DNA of 64,000 bases from Hyaloraphidium curvatum. Lineage: Eukaryota; Monoblepharomycota; Hyaloraphidiomycetes; Hyaloraphidiales; Hyaloraphidiaceae. The DNA lies in assembly GCA_025558095.1 (NCBI GenBank), contig JAIVFI010000008.1, forward strand, positions 791,322-855,321, read 5' to 3'. The notes under the pieces are model-generated. The model was not told where the DNA came from, did no database searches, and saw nothing but the letters and a program-made list of their open reading frames with translations. Shown piece by piece: positions 43,375 through 53,491 of the stretch (positions are counted from its first letter, which is position 1; every line of letters starts with the position of its first letter). The translations under genes were made by a program, and so were the position numbers.

Positions 43375-44517
43375 CTACCACGATTCGTCTCCGATGGTTT
43401 GTGGCATCTCCGGTCCCAGATCGAGCTGATCCGCCATCCGCTCGAGCCTCTGCCTCCCGCGGATGCCTTTCCAGTGCCGGTCCACTTCCTTCAACGGAGC
43501 TTCGGTGCGCGCCCAAGACCTCAGCTCCGCGGCCAACGGGTCCCTTTCCGCCCTCGGAATACCGAGCAGAGCATCCCCTTCGTCGTCCCACGTGGTCTGG
43601 ATCTCGAGCGCACTCGCGCGCCCGGACCGCGCGAAGGCCCGCGAGACGATCCGTTCCGCTTCTCGGTACGGAAAGTTCCCGCCGCAGGGTATGCCCCGCA
43701 GAACAACGCTTCCGTCCAAAAATGAACGTACGTGGGACGGAAATCTGGCCGGGCGAGGAGCAGGTCTTGGAGGACGCCCGGGAGCGCGTCGGCGAGGCGC
43801 TGCAGCCTTCCCAGGGCCGCTGAAGACATGGAGGCAAGGAAGGCGACCTGGGACTCCCTGTCGCCGCCGTATCCCTGGATGGTGATCTCCTTCACGGAGG
43901 GGGAACCCAGCGCGCCCGACTCGCAGATGCACCGCAGAAACCCGTCGAACTTTCCGCAGACATAGAGGTCGTTGAGAGCAGGGAAGCAGATTGGAATCGA
44001 CGCGGGAACCGGGTTAAAAGTCATGGGTGCCGAACACGACCAAGCTCTCCAGCTTGGGAAGCCGGAGCGACGCGAGGAGGTAGAAGGGGGCGGTGGTGTT
44101 GGCGATGATCTCCGCTGTGGTCACGTGCGGCGCCATGGCGGCCGCAAGGCCCGTATCCCACGGCCATGTTGCTTCCCGGGCCGTGTCCGACGCGAAGAGG
44201 TACCGGCACATGCGGAACTTGTCCGCGCCGCCCGAGTCCGACGCGAAGCTGGCCATCCGCTCGGGGGTGCCGAAAACCCGCGTCCATTCGCGCCCGTCGT
44301 CGGTCCCGTCGCGCCGCGGGATCTCCGTGATGCGCGCCACGAAGTACGGAAGGAGGAGGAGGACCTGCATCGCACGGGACGCGAGCGCCATCTCGCGGTG
44401 CGTGCGCAGGGGCGACGCGAGCGCCACCGCGAGAAGCAGCTTCGGGAACAGGCTGGGAGGCGGGAGTTCTTTCTCTCCTGCTGCAGCAGGACCGCCAACG
44501 CGTGCCATTGGTGCCAT
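43375..44517 (-). pseudogene. F-box/leucine-rich protein gene with two compensating frameshifts
   Basis: The N-terminal frame (44517 to a stop at 44014) holds an F-box-like start, ELPPPSLFPKLLLAVALAS followed by ALASRAMQVLLLLPYF, and ends in a Leu-rich stretch, LRLPKLESLVVFGTHDF. The sense continues in another frame (NPVPASIPICFPALNDLY to LLLARPDFRPTYVHF) and then returns to the first frame (LDGSVVLRGIPCGGNFPYRE to the stop at 43375). Both switches fall at T runs of the coding strand (about 44013-44016 and 43718-43722): one T too many, then one too few. No intron with usable sites fits. Either the gene has decayed or the sequence has two homopolymer errors. As written, only 167 residues would be made. 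Confidence 0.55.
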
Positions 44518-44721
44518 TTGGTCCGGCGGGCGCTGCGTTTCGAACGCGTCGGGGAGGTCGGGGACCCGAGTCCCCTCGAGCGGCCATGGAATAGAGAAGA
44601 ATCATACGTCGATCCAGTAGAACTCAAGCACCCGCGACGAAGCTTTGTCGGTCATTGGATCGTCCACCATACCGCCGCACGGCACCGTCCTACGCAGCCC
44701 CCGTCCTGCCCCTTGCGCGCA

Positions 44722-46269
44722 TCATCCGGCCGGCGGCCCGCTCAGGTCCAACAAGTGCTGCACCGTCTCCCAGCCTCCCCTGGCCTCGAACACCGACCTC
44801 GGCTCCGGGCCCCTCTCCACCGCGGTGGGCACCTCCCCCGCGGGGAAAACGCTTCCGAGCTTCGCCAGGAGCTCCTTCGCCCCCAGTCCACTCCCCTCAC
44901 CGAGGGTGTTCACAAGCACACCCACAGCGGCCTCCAGCGCCGCCACCCTCCCCCTCAACCCGGCGTTCTCCTTCTCCAGCTGCGCCAGCACCGGCATCAT
45001 CCTCGGCGGCGGCACGTTGGTCAGGAACCCCTCGAACGCCTCGCGCACGGGGGCGGGGAGCTTCCCGTCCAGCTCGCGGCGCAGCGCGGGCTCGAAACCT
45101 GTGCCGAGCTCGCCCGCGTCCTGCGCGGTCCAGGAGCGGGAGGGGAACTCGCCGCGGAACATGGCGCCGGCGGCGGAGATCGAGGTGGGGGTGCGAACCG
45201 AGAGCAGCACGCGGCCGGCGCGGGCGAGCAGGCCGCCCGCGGCGCGCCACCTCGGAGTGCTCCGCGGGAGACGGGCTAGGCGGGCAGCGGAGAGGGAGAT
45301 GATCTGTCGGAGGAGGGAGAGTGCGGCGGGGGTGTCGCTCGGGTGGTAGGATGTGTGTTCGACGTCGTGGAGGGCGGGCGATGGGAGCGGGGTGAGGCCG
45401 GGCTCGTCGGGGTCGTCGGGGGAGTAGTAAGTGCTCTCCAGCATTCCGCCGTCGTCCGCATCTCCGTCTTCGTCCTCGGCTTCGTCAAGGACCCCCATGG
45501 GAAGCTCGTCGGCGCCCGACGCCGCACCGCCGCCTTGGAAGGAAACAGGTGACGCCCTGGCGGCATGGACCGCGATCCTCCCCAGCAAAACAGGGAGGGT
45601 ATCCCTCCCTGCCGGCTCGTCGGCCTCCACGGCCGCCTGGAGAGCCTCCAGGCCCCAGCCGTCGAGCCAACGGGAGAGGATGAGGAACACGCGGCGCTGC
45701 TGCGCTGGCACTTCGCGCTGTTTGCCCTTCTTGGCCTTGCCACCCTTTCCCGCTTCACCTCCGGCGTCGAGATCGGGCTCTCCGAGCTCCGACAGCTGCG
45801 TCCGCACGGCAGGCGAGGTCAGGAACGGCAGCAGCACTTTCGTGCGGAACATTCCGAGGGCGTCCGCGGGGTTGACATGCGTCCGCATTCCCGGCAGCTT
45901 CTCCAGCAACTCCAGCACGTCCCTAAAGCCTTCGGGAGGAATGTTCTGGTCGAACAGCGCGTCCAGGGCCAGCCCGGCCTCGTCGGTAGTCACGGGCCGC
46001 GCCACCGCCGACACGTCGCCCTTCTCGGCCAGCTTCACGCGGGCGGCGACGAGCTCCGCCGGCGAGAACTCCCGCGAGGCGGAGAATTCGGAGTAGGCCG
46101 GCAGCGCTTCGGACGCGTCTTCGGTCCCCGCGAACGCGGCGTCGGGCGGCGCAGCGGGTGGCATCCCGGGCGCCGGAGTACGCGCGGCAGGGGTCGGTGC
46201 CGGCGCACGGGGAGCTTTCTCGGCATCGCCGGCGCGGAGGTATCCGCCCGGTGGGCGCGGGTCGGCCAT
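44722..46269 (-). CDS. Unknown protein, helix-rich, 515 residues
   Basis: A long single exon with good protein character, not recognised. Residues 1-50 are Pro/Ala-rich and probably disordered. Residues 65-240 look like a helical-repeat region (PAELVAARVKLAEKGDVSAV, GFRDVLELLEKLPGMRTHV, RVFLILSRWLDGWGLEALQA). An acidic loop follows (DEAEDEDGDADDG), then another helical part. Near residue 440 there is a short leucine zipper or coiled coil (QLEKENAGLRGRVAALEAAV), so the protein may dimerise. No signal peptide, membrane segment or catalytic motif is seen. The start is the first ATG; its N-terminus MADPRPPGGYL is a plausible beginning. Nothing in the neighbourhood suggests a function. Confidence 0.6.
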   Translation of the reverse strand: MADPRPPGGYLRAGDAEKAPRAPAPTPAARTPAPGMPPAAPPDAAFAGTEDASEALPAYSEFSASREFSPAELVAARVKLAEKGDVSAVARPVTTDEAGLALDALFDQNIPPEGFRDVLELLEKLPGMRTHVNPADALGMFRTKVLLPFLTSPAVRTQLSELGEPDLDAGGEAGKGGKAKKGKQREVPAQQRRVFLILSRWLDGWGLEALQAAVEADEPAGRDTLPVLLGRIAVHAARASPVSFQGGGAASGADELPMGVLDEAEDEDGDADDGGMLESTYYSPDDPDEPGLTPLPSPALHDVEHTSYHPSDTPAALSLLRQIISLSAARLARLPRSTPRWRAAGGLLARAGRVLLSVRTPTSISAAGAMFRGEFPSRSWTAQDAGELGTGFEPALRRELDGKLPAPVREAFEGFLTNVPPPRMMPVLAQLEKENAGLRGRVAALEAAVGVLVNTLGEGSGLGAKELLAKLGSVFPAGEVPTAVERGPEPRSVFEARGGWETVQHLLDLSGPPAG

Positions 46270-46567
46270 ATTCGACGTGCCTGCACTTTGATGAGCGCGA
46301 CCTGATCGGAGCGTAGCGGCTGTTAGTCCGCCCGGGCCCGTGTGACCATCCTCGAGCCGTAAGAGAGCAGCTAGCAGCCTTTAAATTCACAGATTAGTTT
46401 CATACGATCCGTTCGTGCGTCGGATTGCTAGTTATTGGACCCGTGCTCGGCTCGGACTAGAGACTGGGAGGATGGACGGCGAGAAGAGCCGAATGAAAGA
46501 CAGATTCTAGAAGGCAAGAAGAAAATGCTCAAATCCAAGACTCCGACTTCGTCACGCGATCGTGCAA

Positions 46568-47827
46568 TCAAGCGGCCGCCGAGCTCGTCCCCGTCCCCGC
46601 CGCCGTTTCGCACTCCTCCCTGTGATCATCCTCCCACGCCGCCTCCTTGCAAGCTTCCGAGCAGTACCGAGGCCCATTGCACTTGTCGCACCGCTTGAGC
46701 TCGTATCCCGCCGAAGCAAGCCGGCCGCACCGATCGCACGCATCCACGCCCGTCGACCCGCGCGCCCGCACCTCACCCGCCCAGGCATCCTGCTTCCGGC
46801 GCAGATCTTCGAAATCCATCAGCGCGTAGCCTTCCAGATCCACGCCATGCTGCGCAGCCAGCTCCACGACCTTGGGGATGCTGACCCGGTCGAAGGCGAG
46901 CGCCTCGAGCACCGCGAACTCCTCGCCGAACCTCGTGCCGCCGAGCATCCCGGGCTCGTCGGGCGGAACGACCATCTGCGTCAGCTCGAACAGAGCCCGC
47001 GCCGCCGCCGGCGTCCTTCCCTGCTCCGCTTCGTGCCTCACGTGCTCGCGGTACGGCCCCGAGCTCTCGAGAAGCGGCAGGGTGACGAACATGAGATTGT
47101 GCCCCGCCCCGGCCCCCGCCGCGAACCTCTCCATCGCCGACCTCGTCTCCGACCACGCAAAGTCCTGCACCTCGGGGCTCTGCAGCACGCACTCGAGCAT
47201 CCGGTCGAGGAACGCGTGGTCCTGCGCCAGCCGGCCCCTGATCACCTTGGAATCGAGCTGCCAGAACAGGAGCGACAGCGCCTGGCCGAGCGGTTCGGCG
47301 AAAGCCTCGCGGTACGCGTCGACACGCTGCAGGTAGGCGTCGTCGGGAGTCGCAGCGTCGACGTCCCACAGCGACCGTCCCCAAGCCTCGCCGGCGACGC
47401 CCCAGGCCCGCTGCCGCTCCGGATCGAGGTAGGCTTCGAGCATGCGCTTCGTGAAGGGGAACGTCTCCTTCCACACCGCAGCGTGCAGCCCGACGAAAGC
47501 TTCCGGGGATCCCGCGGCCGTCGGCACCTCGGCGCGCGGCGGGAAAAAGTCCTCGATGGGGTCCGGCCCGGGCGGCTGCGAGAACTTGCCCCCGAGCACG
47601 CGCGAGATGAGCGACGCGGCGTGGTCCAGCCCCGTCGCGCTGGGCCTCCTCGTCGTGGGCCCGGCGAGCGTGTCGTCCAGGAAGGCGCCGTGCAACCTGG
47701 CGAACGACTCGAAGCCGGACACGGTGGCGTCGCGGAGCGCGCCGAAGTCGAGGTCGCGCCAGGCCCCGGGCTCTTCGTCGCGGTTGTAGCCGAGGGCTTG
47801 GAGGAAGGTCAGCATGAGGTCGTCCAT
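46568..47827 (-). CDS. MYND zinc-finger protein with long N-terminal domain
   Basis: A single exon of 419 residues. The MYND finger is at the C-terminus (about 375-412): CDRCGR, then CDKCNGPRYCSEACKEAAW and HREEC, with all eight Cys/His ligands present. The N-terminal 370 residues are helical and unlike any domain I know (WRDLDFGALRDATVSGFES; LFWQLDSKVIRGRLAQDHAF), but similar regions are common in lineage-specific fungal MYND families. It is probably a protein-interaction factor. The start was set at the ATG at 47827; a further ATG 12 codons upstream is possible. Together with the 25.0-kb gene and three relics it shows a family that is both expanding and decaying here. Confidence 0.75.
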   Translation of the reverse strand: MDDLMLTFLQALGYNRDEEPGAWRDLDFGALRDATVSGFESFARLHGAFLDDTLAGPTTRRPSATGLDHAASLISRVLGGKFSQPPGPDPIEDFFPPRAEVPTAAGSPEAFVGLHAAVWKETFPFTKRMLEAYLDPERQRAWGVAGEAWGRSLWDVDAATPDDAYLQRVDAYREAFAEPLGQALSLLFWQLDSKVIRGRLAQDHAFLDRMLECVLQSPEVQDFAWSETRSAMERFAAGAGAGHNLMFVTLPLLESSGPYREHVRHEAEQGRTPAAARALFELTQMVVPPDEPGMLGGTRFGEEFAVLEALAFDRVSIPKVVELAAQHGVDLEGYALMDFEDLRRKQDAWAGEVRARGSTGVDACDRCGRLASAGYELKRCDKCNGPRYCSEACKEAAWEDDHREECETAAGTGTSSAAA

Positions 47828-48805
47828 TTCGGCGGAGGGGCGTGTGGGACGTGTGGGCAGCAAGTTGGAGAGGTGAGTCGATGCAGCGACACGTCAGCCC
47901 TCGCTTCGCAAGCCCGCGTATACGCCCGCGCTGCAAAAGCGGCCCGAGAACCGCTCGTCCGCGGGACATGGCGACGTGTGGCACATCGTCGGTGGCTCCC
48001 GGCGTCGGAAAATCGTCCGGAGAGGTCGCTCCGGGCGGATGCGGCGACGCCGTCCCCGATGCGCCCCCGGCGACCTCGGACGGGAGCCCAGTCTGGAAAC
48101 ACGAACACATCAAGCAAGAGGATGCTGATCATCAGAGACTTGGTCATCAGAAGCTCGAGGAGCGTGGCTCGGTCGCGAAACCCGAAGCCATTCCATGCTG
48201 TTGCTTTCTATGATTCCTCAATTCATGTCGACTTCAATCCTCGGCCTCTGCGCTGTACTCGCTATTGGACGACGCCGTTGCGCTGTCGTTTCCTCGGACC
48301 GGACCCGCCCTTGGCTCCGTACTGATCACCCTCTTCAAGGAACCCCCGGCGCCGGAGCTGTTCGACGACGTGTATAGATGTCGCCGCGGGGATCCGGGAC
48401 ACGACAGGCACCCGGAAGCGAGGCGCAAATCGGGCAAGGCGCCGTCACGAGGGGCAGCTGATCACTCGTCGGCTCAAGTGAGCGAGCAGAGGGCGACCAC
48501 CGCGGGCGAAGAAGCGCGCCGAACACGGGGCAACGCCATCGGAGCCAGCGGGTCCCGTGGGGGCCGAGAAACGCAGGCCAGGGCCGTGCGGAACGGGTGG
48601 AAGCGGGGGAGGGGTGGGGGGCCGCGTGGCCGGAGGCAGGTACCGGATCCGTTCCTCGATTCCGACGTGAGCAATCCATCGGGAAAACATAGCCGAGCAT
48701 CCGAGCCCCGATGCCGTCCCATCCGACATCCGGTTCCGCGGCATCCGGTCGTCGACCCCGTTCAGGCGCTCTCGGTCGGCCTGCGACGCGCCCCCAGTCA
48801 GCCCC
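47828..48805. other. Intergenic, 978 bases
   Basis: Upstream of the MYND gene. A short plus-strand stretch near 48265-48385 has protein-like character (LSFPRTGPALGSVLITLFKE), but no start or exon could be attached, so no gene is called. Confidence 0.35.
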
Positions 48806-49164
48806 TCACGCGCACCGGTCCCCAGACAGCGCCACCCACTTCTCGAACCCCCTCAGCTGCGCGATGTGGTGGTACAGGTGCTCGAACGTCCAGTCCCCGC
48901 CGACCCCGGGCAGCCCGACGCCACACGCCGCCTCGACGCCGGAGACCCATACCGCGACCGCCTGCGGGTCGCCCAGCGCCGCGGCGAGCGTGGACTCCGA
49001 GAACACGCCCTCCTTTGTCGCGGCGATGCTGGCGGGGAGGAGGTGCTGCAGCTCGTCCTTGAGCTCGCCGGGGGAGTGGATCGATGCGCGGCGGGCGCGG
49101 GTCTGCGGGGCGGTCAGGTGACCGGCCGGAGTGGACCGAGGACGGGGGAGGTACCCACGCTCAT
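48806..49164 (-). CDS. Small protein of unknown function with a six-base first coding exon
   Basis: Exon 1 would be 49164-49159 (Met-Ser only) and exon 2 49102-48806, with a 56-base intron (GTGGGT...CCGCAG), giving 100 residues. The exon 2 translation is convincing protein: ELKDELQHLLPASIAATKEG, AALGDPQAVAVWVSGVEAAC and DWTFEHLYHHIAQLRGFEKW. No signal peptide or known motif is present. The structure is proposed because exon 2 has no ATG of its own near the beginning, and the donor, acceptor and phase fit the standard pattern of the window. The alternative is that exon 2 is the end of a longer gene whose earlier exons I did not see. Confidence 0.45.
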
Positions 49165-49584
49165 TATGAGGGCGGGGGAGGGGCGCGATGGGGGGTGGAG
49201 TGTGTCGTGACGCGGCTCGGGATTCCGCGGCTGTGGCAAGGGCATGTCTGCACAGTCAGGGGCCCTTGCCGAGAGGGTCCAGCATCAGGACTAAACCAAG
49301 ACGATCGTCGGTTGAAGAATAATGTGTGATCGTGCTCCACGTGCTGGAAATTTGCTGGGCGGACTGCCGGGCTCGCCTTGTCTGTGAGCCCTGAGCCCCC
49401 GACGCAACGACAAGCTGGACACCCTGGGTGCCGTAGAAAACGATCGACATCATCTGGAACGCATCGATGAAAAGGAATACGGTGGCATCTCGTAGTTTCA
49501 TCACGTTTGAATTAAATCACGTCTATCACAGGGTCGCTCTCGCTCTCTCGCCATGCTACAGATCCCACCATGATGCAGGAGTTC
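49165..49584. other. Intergenic, 420 bases
   Basis: Part of it (49300-49520) is relatively AT-rich. Nothing recognised. Confidence 0.3.
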
Positions 49585-50274
49585 CTACCGCGGCCAGAAC
49601 GTCCTCAAATCCGGAAGCCCACCCGACCCAGTTCCCCTTCCCTGGTCCGGCGGCCCCTGCCCTCCCGTCCCCGGGTCCGAATCCCCGCCCCCCGTCCCGC
49701 TCGGGCGCTCAGCATCGTCCGGCGGCCGCTGCCCGAGGCCCCTCGCGTAGTCGTCCGTGCTCCATGTTTCTACCACCTCCACGTTGGGAGAGAACGTCAC
49801 TGTCCGCCTCGAGCGCGAGGAACCGGTCGAGCTGGCCCCGAACGAGCGCACGTCCGCCGATACCGCGCGCGACGCCGCCGGGCCGGGCATCTCGGCGGAG
49901 CCCGCGAGATCCGCGCTGCCGAAAATGCTGACGTGCAGTGCCGGCAGCGGCGGCGTGGGTGGAGGAGCGGGCGGCGGCCCGGGGGTGCCGAAGAGGCAGG
50001 CATAGCATGCTCCCTCGCCGACCTCGCCGTGCGGGCACGCGGCCTGCGGCCCTGGAGGCGGGGGTTCCCAGCTGCTCAGGAGCGGCAGCGACTGCCACGG
50101 CCCGGGCGTGCTGTTTGCGGTGCCCGCGGCCGCATTTTGCGGCCTCCGCTGCCCTTGCGAACGGCCTCCGTCGCGCGGCTGCCGGCCCGACCGGGCTACA
50201 GCGGGCGCCCCCGGTCGGGAAGAAGGCATGCCGTCCGACGCCGAGCGCGGCAGGGGGTCGTCCGGGGGTTCCAT
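49585..50274 (-). CDS. Short protein carrying the C-terminal module of the duplicated regulators
   Basis: A single open frame of 229 residues, Pro/Gly/Ser-rich. Two blocks match the C-terminal part of the regulator pair at 11.2 and 22 kb in the same order: CPHGEVGEGACYAC (there CPHAGGTAGEGACWIC) and RRTVTFSPNVEVVETW (there RRRVKYHPEVRVFETY), followed by DDYARG against EEYPAR. The helical N-terminal region of those proteins is missing. It could be a free-standing small protein with a Cys/His metal site and a short basic-hydrophobic docking motif, or the remaining end of a third family copy. The ATG at 50274 is the only reasonable start. Function unknown. Confidence 0.5.
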   Translation of the reverse strand: MEPPDDPLPRSASDGMPSSRPGAPAVARSGRQPRDGGRSQGQRRPQNAAAGTANSTPGPWQSLPLLSSWEPPPPGPQAACPHGEVGEGACYACLFGTPGPPPAPPPTPPLPALHVSIFGSADLAGSAEMPGPAASRAVSADVRSFGASSTGSSRSRRTVTFSPNVEVVETWSTDDYARGLGQRPPDDAERPSGTGGGDSDPGTGGQGPPDQGRGTGSGGLPDLRTFWPR

Positions 50275-50886
50275 CGTCGTTCGGGCGGGCGGCGGTCGGA
50301 GCGGCGGCGAGCGGGTTTAGGGACGCTCGAACGGCGGCAAGGCGGCACCGTCCCGAAACCGCACCCATCCCGCAGCGCTGCACGGGCTGCCGTGCACAGG
50401 GACGGCTCACCGGCGCGGGATCCTTCAAACCACGATCCTCGCTGCCGCCCGTTCTGCGGTTGGGGGCCGGGGAGCAAATGCGGTGCCGGCGGGGCGGGGT
50501 TTCCGCGCCCGAACCGCAGCGGGCCGCACGGGCCCAGGCCGGCGCGGTGCGGGCCGAAAGAGGACCCTCGAACCGTGCTTCCAAAGCAAGGTCGGCGATG
50601 TTATCCGGCGACAGGGGTTTAGCGCCTGGTTTGACCTGCCCGGCTGGGGTTCGGTGCAGGCCAGGTCGGCGGTCGTCCGCGAATGTACGGAGACGGCAAC
50701 TATCGCCATTTGGCACCACGGGGTCGGTAGGCCGGCGGAGGTTCGCTCCGTGGCGGTGGAAAAGATGTGGCAACATCCCTCAAGTTGCAGCGGCACAATA
50801 CATGAAACGACAAGGTGTCCGCGAGTCCCGGCTCCGCAAAGGTGGCCACGCCCGGTGGATTCGTCCTCGAAAAGGACGAGCCGGAT
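50275..50886. other. Intergenic, 612 bases
   Basis: Between the short module gene and the 3' end of the first secreted paralogue. GC-rich, nothing recognised. Confidence 0.3.
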
Positions 50887-52308
50887 CTACACGGCACTGG
50901 TAGGACATTCCCCGTTCGGGAGCGCGGGCAGAGCGGGCACTGCGCGATCCGTCAGCAAATCCCCGCGCGCAGCGCACGGCGTGACCCACCGAGGAAGCAG
51001 CACACCGACGTGCCGGGGCAGCGCCCACCGCCGCCGCCGGCATTGACGTTGTCGCACCCGGGTCCGTTGAGGGTGGTGTTGTACGCGTTGCAGGTGATCT
51101 CCTTGTGCGTCGAGCCGCAGTTCTTGAGGCACAGGCCGCACTGCATGACGGGGGCGGGGGATCAGCCCGATCGGAGCCGAAGCGGGGGTCGGGCGGGCGC
51201 ACCTTTGAGAACTGCTCGACGGAGCACCGCGGCCCGGAGCACCGCCTGATGCCGTCGTCCGGGTCCAGCGCGCAGACGGCCTCGTTGCAGCACTGCGCGT
51301 CCGAGGTGCAGGTCTCCTGGAAGGCGCGGCACGCGGCGGTAGCGGTGGGCACGGCGCTGGTGCCGACGGATATGGTCGAGGTGGCGATGGCGAGGGAGGT
51401 GGTAGTGCGGGACGTGGTGGCGGAGGAGGAGGTGACTGTGCGCGAGGAGGTGCTGGTCGCGGGCGGGGCAGGCGGCGGGGGGTTCTGGTCGCCTGCAGGG
51501 GGAGGGGGAGGCGGGGGAGCGGCGGATGTGGTCGCCGCCGCGGTGGTTGCAGTCGTCGCCGGCGGCGGCGGCGGAGGGGGTGGGGGCGGCGGCGAAGGCG
51601 GGGAGGGAGGGGATGGGGGCAGCGCCGAGAGGCAGCGGCAGGACCCCGTGGACCTGTAAAACATCAGTCAGAAGACAGGAGTGTCAACGCCCCGGGGAGT
51701 GACTTGCCAGTCGGCGGTAAAGATATCCCGCTTGGCCAGCCTCCGCACGGTCAGGTCCGGCGAGACCTCCTCGGCGGGGGCAATCTCGACGTAGAAGTCG
51801 TCGACCGGCGTCACGTAGACCTCGGGTCTCGCGCTCCAGCTCGTCCTGTAGTCGACGCAGAACCGGAGCAGCTCCTCCACCTTTTCGAGGCCGGCGAGGG
51901 TACGCTCGCGGCCGTCCACGGGCTCGATGGCGTAGAGCTGCCCCTCGGCGCGGGCAGCGTCGTCGGCGTCGATCTTGCGGACGAGATGGAAATCGCCCGA
52001 GGAGGAGGAGACGGCGCCTCCCCGGATTTCGATGTCGCCGGACCAGCGGCCGTCGATTTCGGCGGGGTTGGCGACCGACACCCGGGCGCACTGCGTCCTG
52101 CGGGCCCCACACGGGTTAGCACATCGTACCCCTTAACGGCAGAGCGGGGGGCTCACCACAGGCTGCCCGCAGCCGGCTTGGGCCCGGCGAGCATCTCGAC
52201 TGCGGCGTCGGCGTGCCACGTCGGCCGGTCCGCCCCGGCCGGCCCCGCGAGCGCCGCGGCGGCGGCGGCGGCCAGCGCCGCGCGGGCGAGGGAGGCGCGG
52301 GAGGGCAT
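50887..52308 (-). CDS. Secreted Cys-rich protein, paralogue 1 (contains a GC-AG intron)
   Basis: Exons 52308-52157, 52097-51708, 51653-51203, 51140-50990 and 50939-50887 give 398 residues. A signal peptide (AALAAAAAAALAGPAGA) is followed by a domain of about 145 residues (NPAEIDGRWSGDIEIRGGAV, FCVDYRTSWSARPEVYVTP). A long Pro-rich and Thr/Ser-rich linker comes next, then a Cys-rich domain: CRAFQETCTSDAQCC (knottin-like CC spacing), RCSGPRC, CGLCLKNC, ITCNAYNTTLNGPGC and GTSVCCF. The end is PNGECPTSAV. The protein is probably an extracellular or wall-associated, O-glycosylated product; function unknown. All five exons align with the paralogue at 53492-54741. The second intron starts with GCAAGT, the usual GC-AG donor, where the paralogue has GTGCGT. 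Confidence 0.75.
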
Positions 52309-53491
52309 CGTGGTCGTAGGGTCTTGCAGTGAGGCGTCGGCCCGGGGGGTGGGGCGTTGTCCCCTGTTCCAGGCCCGATCGGAGGGTCCCCCGGCGCCGA
52401 CGGTCCCGCCCGAAGCGCGCGGGGGCCGACGCCGCCTTCGAGGAAACGGATGGCGGCTCGGTGGGCGCAAGGGGACACCCTCGAGGGACCTATTCGAGGG
52501 CGCGGCCGGCACGGGGAGCAGTACTGGCAGAGAGCCGAAGCCCTCAGGCGGTCCCTGACATCATGCACAGCCAGCCACCGAGTTCGAGCACCGTTTCCCA
52601 CGCCATCCGGCGGCCATCCGCCCATGAGACGCTCGGTAATGTCACTACCATCCACGCCGAGCCTGATGCCTTGCTGTCGTGGCCCGGGGACACCCTCCGA
52701 TCGGCAGGATTTCCGAATTCCCGCCCGCCGTCGCCGGCGGCTGGTGCAAGAGCCGGCCCCTTTCTGGAGGTCGAACCCGACCGAATACCGGGTCGCTGTC
52801 ACTCGAGGACATTTCCAGTTGCTCGGGCCGCCTCCTGGGCTGTTGTCGGTGGGAGAATCCATACGATGGCCGTCCAGCGATGCCGCATCCTCCCGCTCAG
52901 CCGCCCGCCTTCTTGCCGGGGGGCCGCCGGGTCGAGCCGTTAACAGTCAAGTCATTTGGACTACACTCGATGTGAACGCTTAGAGACGGCTTGGGGCCCA
53001 TGGTCCCGACGGCGACGGTCCTCGACGTCCCTCCGAGGGAATCGCCCCCGGAACGAACGGATCGCGGCCCCGCGACCGCCGCCCCAAAGGCAGGTCGGGT
53101 AGTTGGGTGATGGCCGCGAGCGAGTGTCTGGCGGGCGACGGCTAGCTGATGGTCCGGAGCCGTGCTTCGCAGTGCATCTCGCAGTGCATCTCGCAGCTCT
53201 CCACCTGAGCTTACGCATGATGCGTGGGCTCCCATCTTCGGACCTGTTCCTAGAGGTTTGCCGCGCCTGCCCCTGTCCGGCCTCCGCGCACCCTTGCCTT
53301 GGCCTTGTCCCAACCCCGCGCCGTGACCGCGACCGGCCGAGGTCGAGGAGCGGATCTCCGACAATCCGGGGCCACCAGCCGTGAGAATAGCATGTCTGAA
53401 CAGCAAGGCAAACATTCCGGATCTACTCGTGTACTCCGGCTCCGGCATCCGCTCCGGATCCGGCATCCGCGGCACGGGGCGCGCGGGGCAT
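52309..53491. other. Intergenic, 1.18 kb
   Basis: Lies between the tandem secreted paralogues and upstream of paralogue 1. The frame of paralogue 2 runs on into it unless its last intron is removed. No independent gene recognised. Confidence 0.35.

Noticed and set aside
48265-48385. Protein-like stretch LSFPRTGPALGSVLITLFKE on the plus strand
   Set aside because: Looks coding, but no ATG, splice partner or relative could be identified; left as intergenic.
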